DNA from: an uncultured Chloracidobacterium sp.
GTDB taxonomy: Bacteria; Acidobacteriota; Blastocatellia; Pyrinomonadales; Pyrinomonadaceae
Assembly (NCBI GenBank): GCA_937941715.1
Contig: CALDGX010000211.1
Location: forward strand, 1-5,534
Direction of reading: 5' to 3'
DNA: 5,534 nt
Part shown: positions 5,417 through 5,534 of the stretch, one piece after another
How the letters are laid out: every line of letters begins with the position of its first letter
Position numbering within the stretch: position 1 is the stretch's first letter
The notes under the pieces: generated by a model
Databases searched by the model: none
What the model was told of the DNA's origin: nothing
What the model saw: only the letters and a program-made list of their open reading frames with translations
Position numbers and translations under genes: made by a program

Positions 5417-5534
5417 GACACTCTCGACTCGCTAGACTCGCCAGACTCGATAGACTCGACCGACTCGCCAGACTTAATAGACTCGCCAGACTTAATAGAC
5501 TCGCCAGACTTAATAGACTCGCCAGACTTAATAG
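5417..5534 (-). repeat. 9-bp tandem repeat array, block 2 (13 units, core GACT), running off the window
   Basis: Thirteen 9-bp units at 5417-5533 in plus-strand reading: GACACTCTC, GACTCGCTA, GACTCGCCA, GACTCGATA, GACTCGACC, then GACTCGCCA and GACTTAATA alternating four times to the edge. The last 72 bases are four exact copies of an 18-bp unit (GACTCGCCAGACTTAATA), so this is the most recently expanded part. Read on the minus strand, the units end in AGTC or GTGTC, like block 1 (for example TAGCGAGTC against CAGCGTGTC, 7 of 9 identical). The block therefore looks like the same family inverted. It continues beyond the window, so total length is unknown. Confidence 0.92.

Noticed and set aside
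5280..5534. CRISPR array
   Set aside because: The period is 9 bp with no unique spacers, far shorter than a CRISPR repeat-spacer unit, and no cas gene is present.

Overview
The window looks like chromosomal sequence from a GC-rich, Gram-negative-type bacterium. The protein set would fit an acidobacterium (a Blastocatellia/Pyrinomonadaceae-like lineage): an RNase E/G with a long Arg/Gly-rich region, a Clp ATPase of unusual sequence, and a secreted LolA-like protein. This placement is an inference from protein style, because no rRNA or other phylogenetic marker is present. No transposase, integrase, phage gene, tRNA or CRISPR array was seen.

Layout. Positions 1-1770 (+) hold the 3' part of a ribonuclease E/G gene whose start lies left of the window. 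It ends at a strong intrinsic terminator (1792-1827). Two minus-strand genes converge on it. A Clp/Hsp100 AAA+ unfoldase (start 5025, stop 2746) comes first in transcription order, and a predicted exported LolA-like protein (start 2681, stop 1863) follows 64 bp later. A well-formed intrinsic terminator fills that 64-bp gap and its T-tract runs almost into the start codon of the second gene. Positions 5026-5279 hold the upstream region of the Clp gene, with a perfect inverted repeat and a candidate promoter. From 5280 to the right edge there are two adjoining arrays of 9-bp tandem repeats.

How the genes relate. RNase E/G acts in RNA processing and decay, and the Clp unfoldase in protein quality control or regulated proteolysis. 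They are convergent neighbours with separate terminators, so no shared pathway is implied. The exported protein probably gets some read-through from the Clp gene, but its functional link is unknown.

Most unusual content. (1) The Clp ATPase keeps its nucleotide-binding motifs but lacks the conserved substrate-gripping tyrosine in both pore loops (KYRG-type loop reads MLRG, GYVG-type loop reads GIVG). It also lacks a ClpC/ClpB middle domain. (2) The 9-bp arrays form two blocks that appear to be one family in opposite orientations, meeting at a small palindrome. They carry 18-bp higher-order duplications and leave one frame open with a Cys-Pro-X pattern. (3) The RNase E/G carries at least 180 residues of low-complexity, charged, RGG-like sequence just before the second half of its S1 domain.
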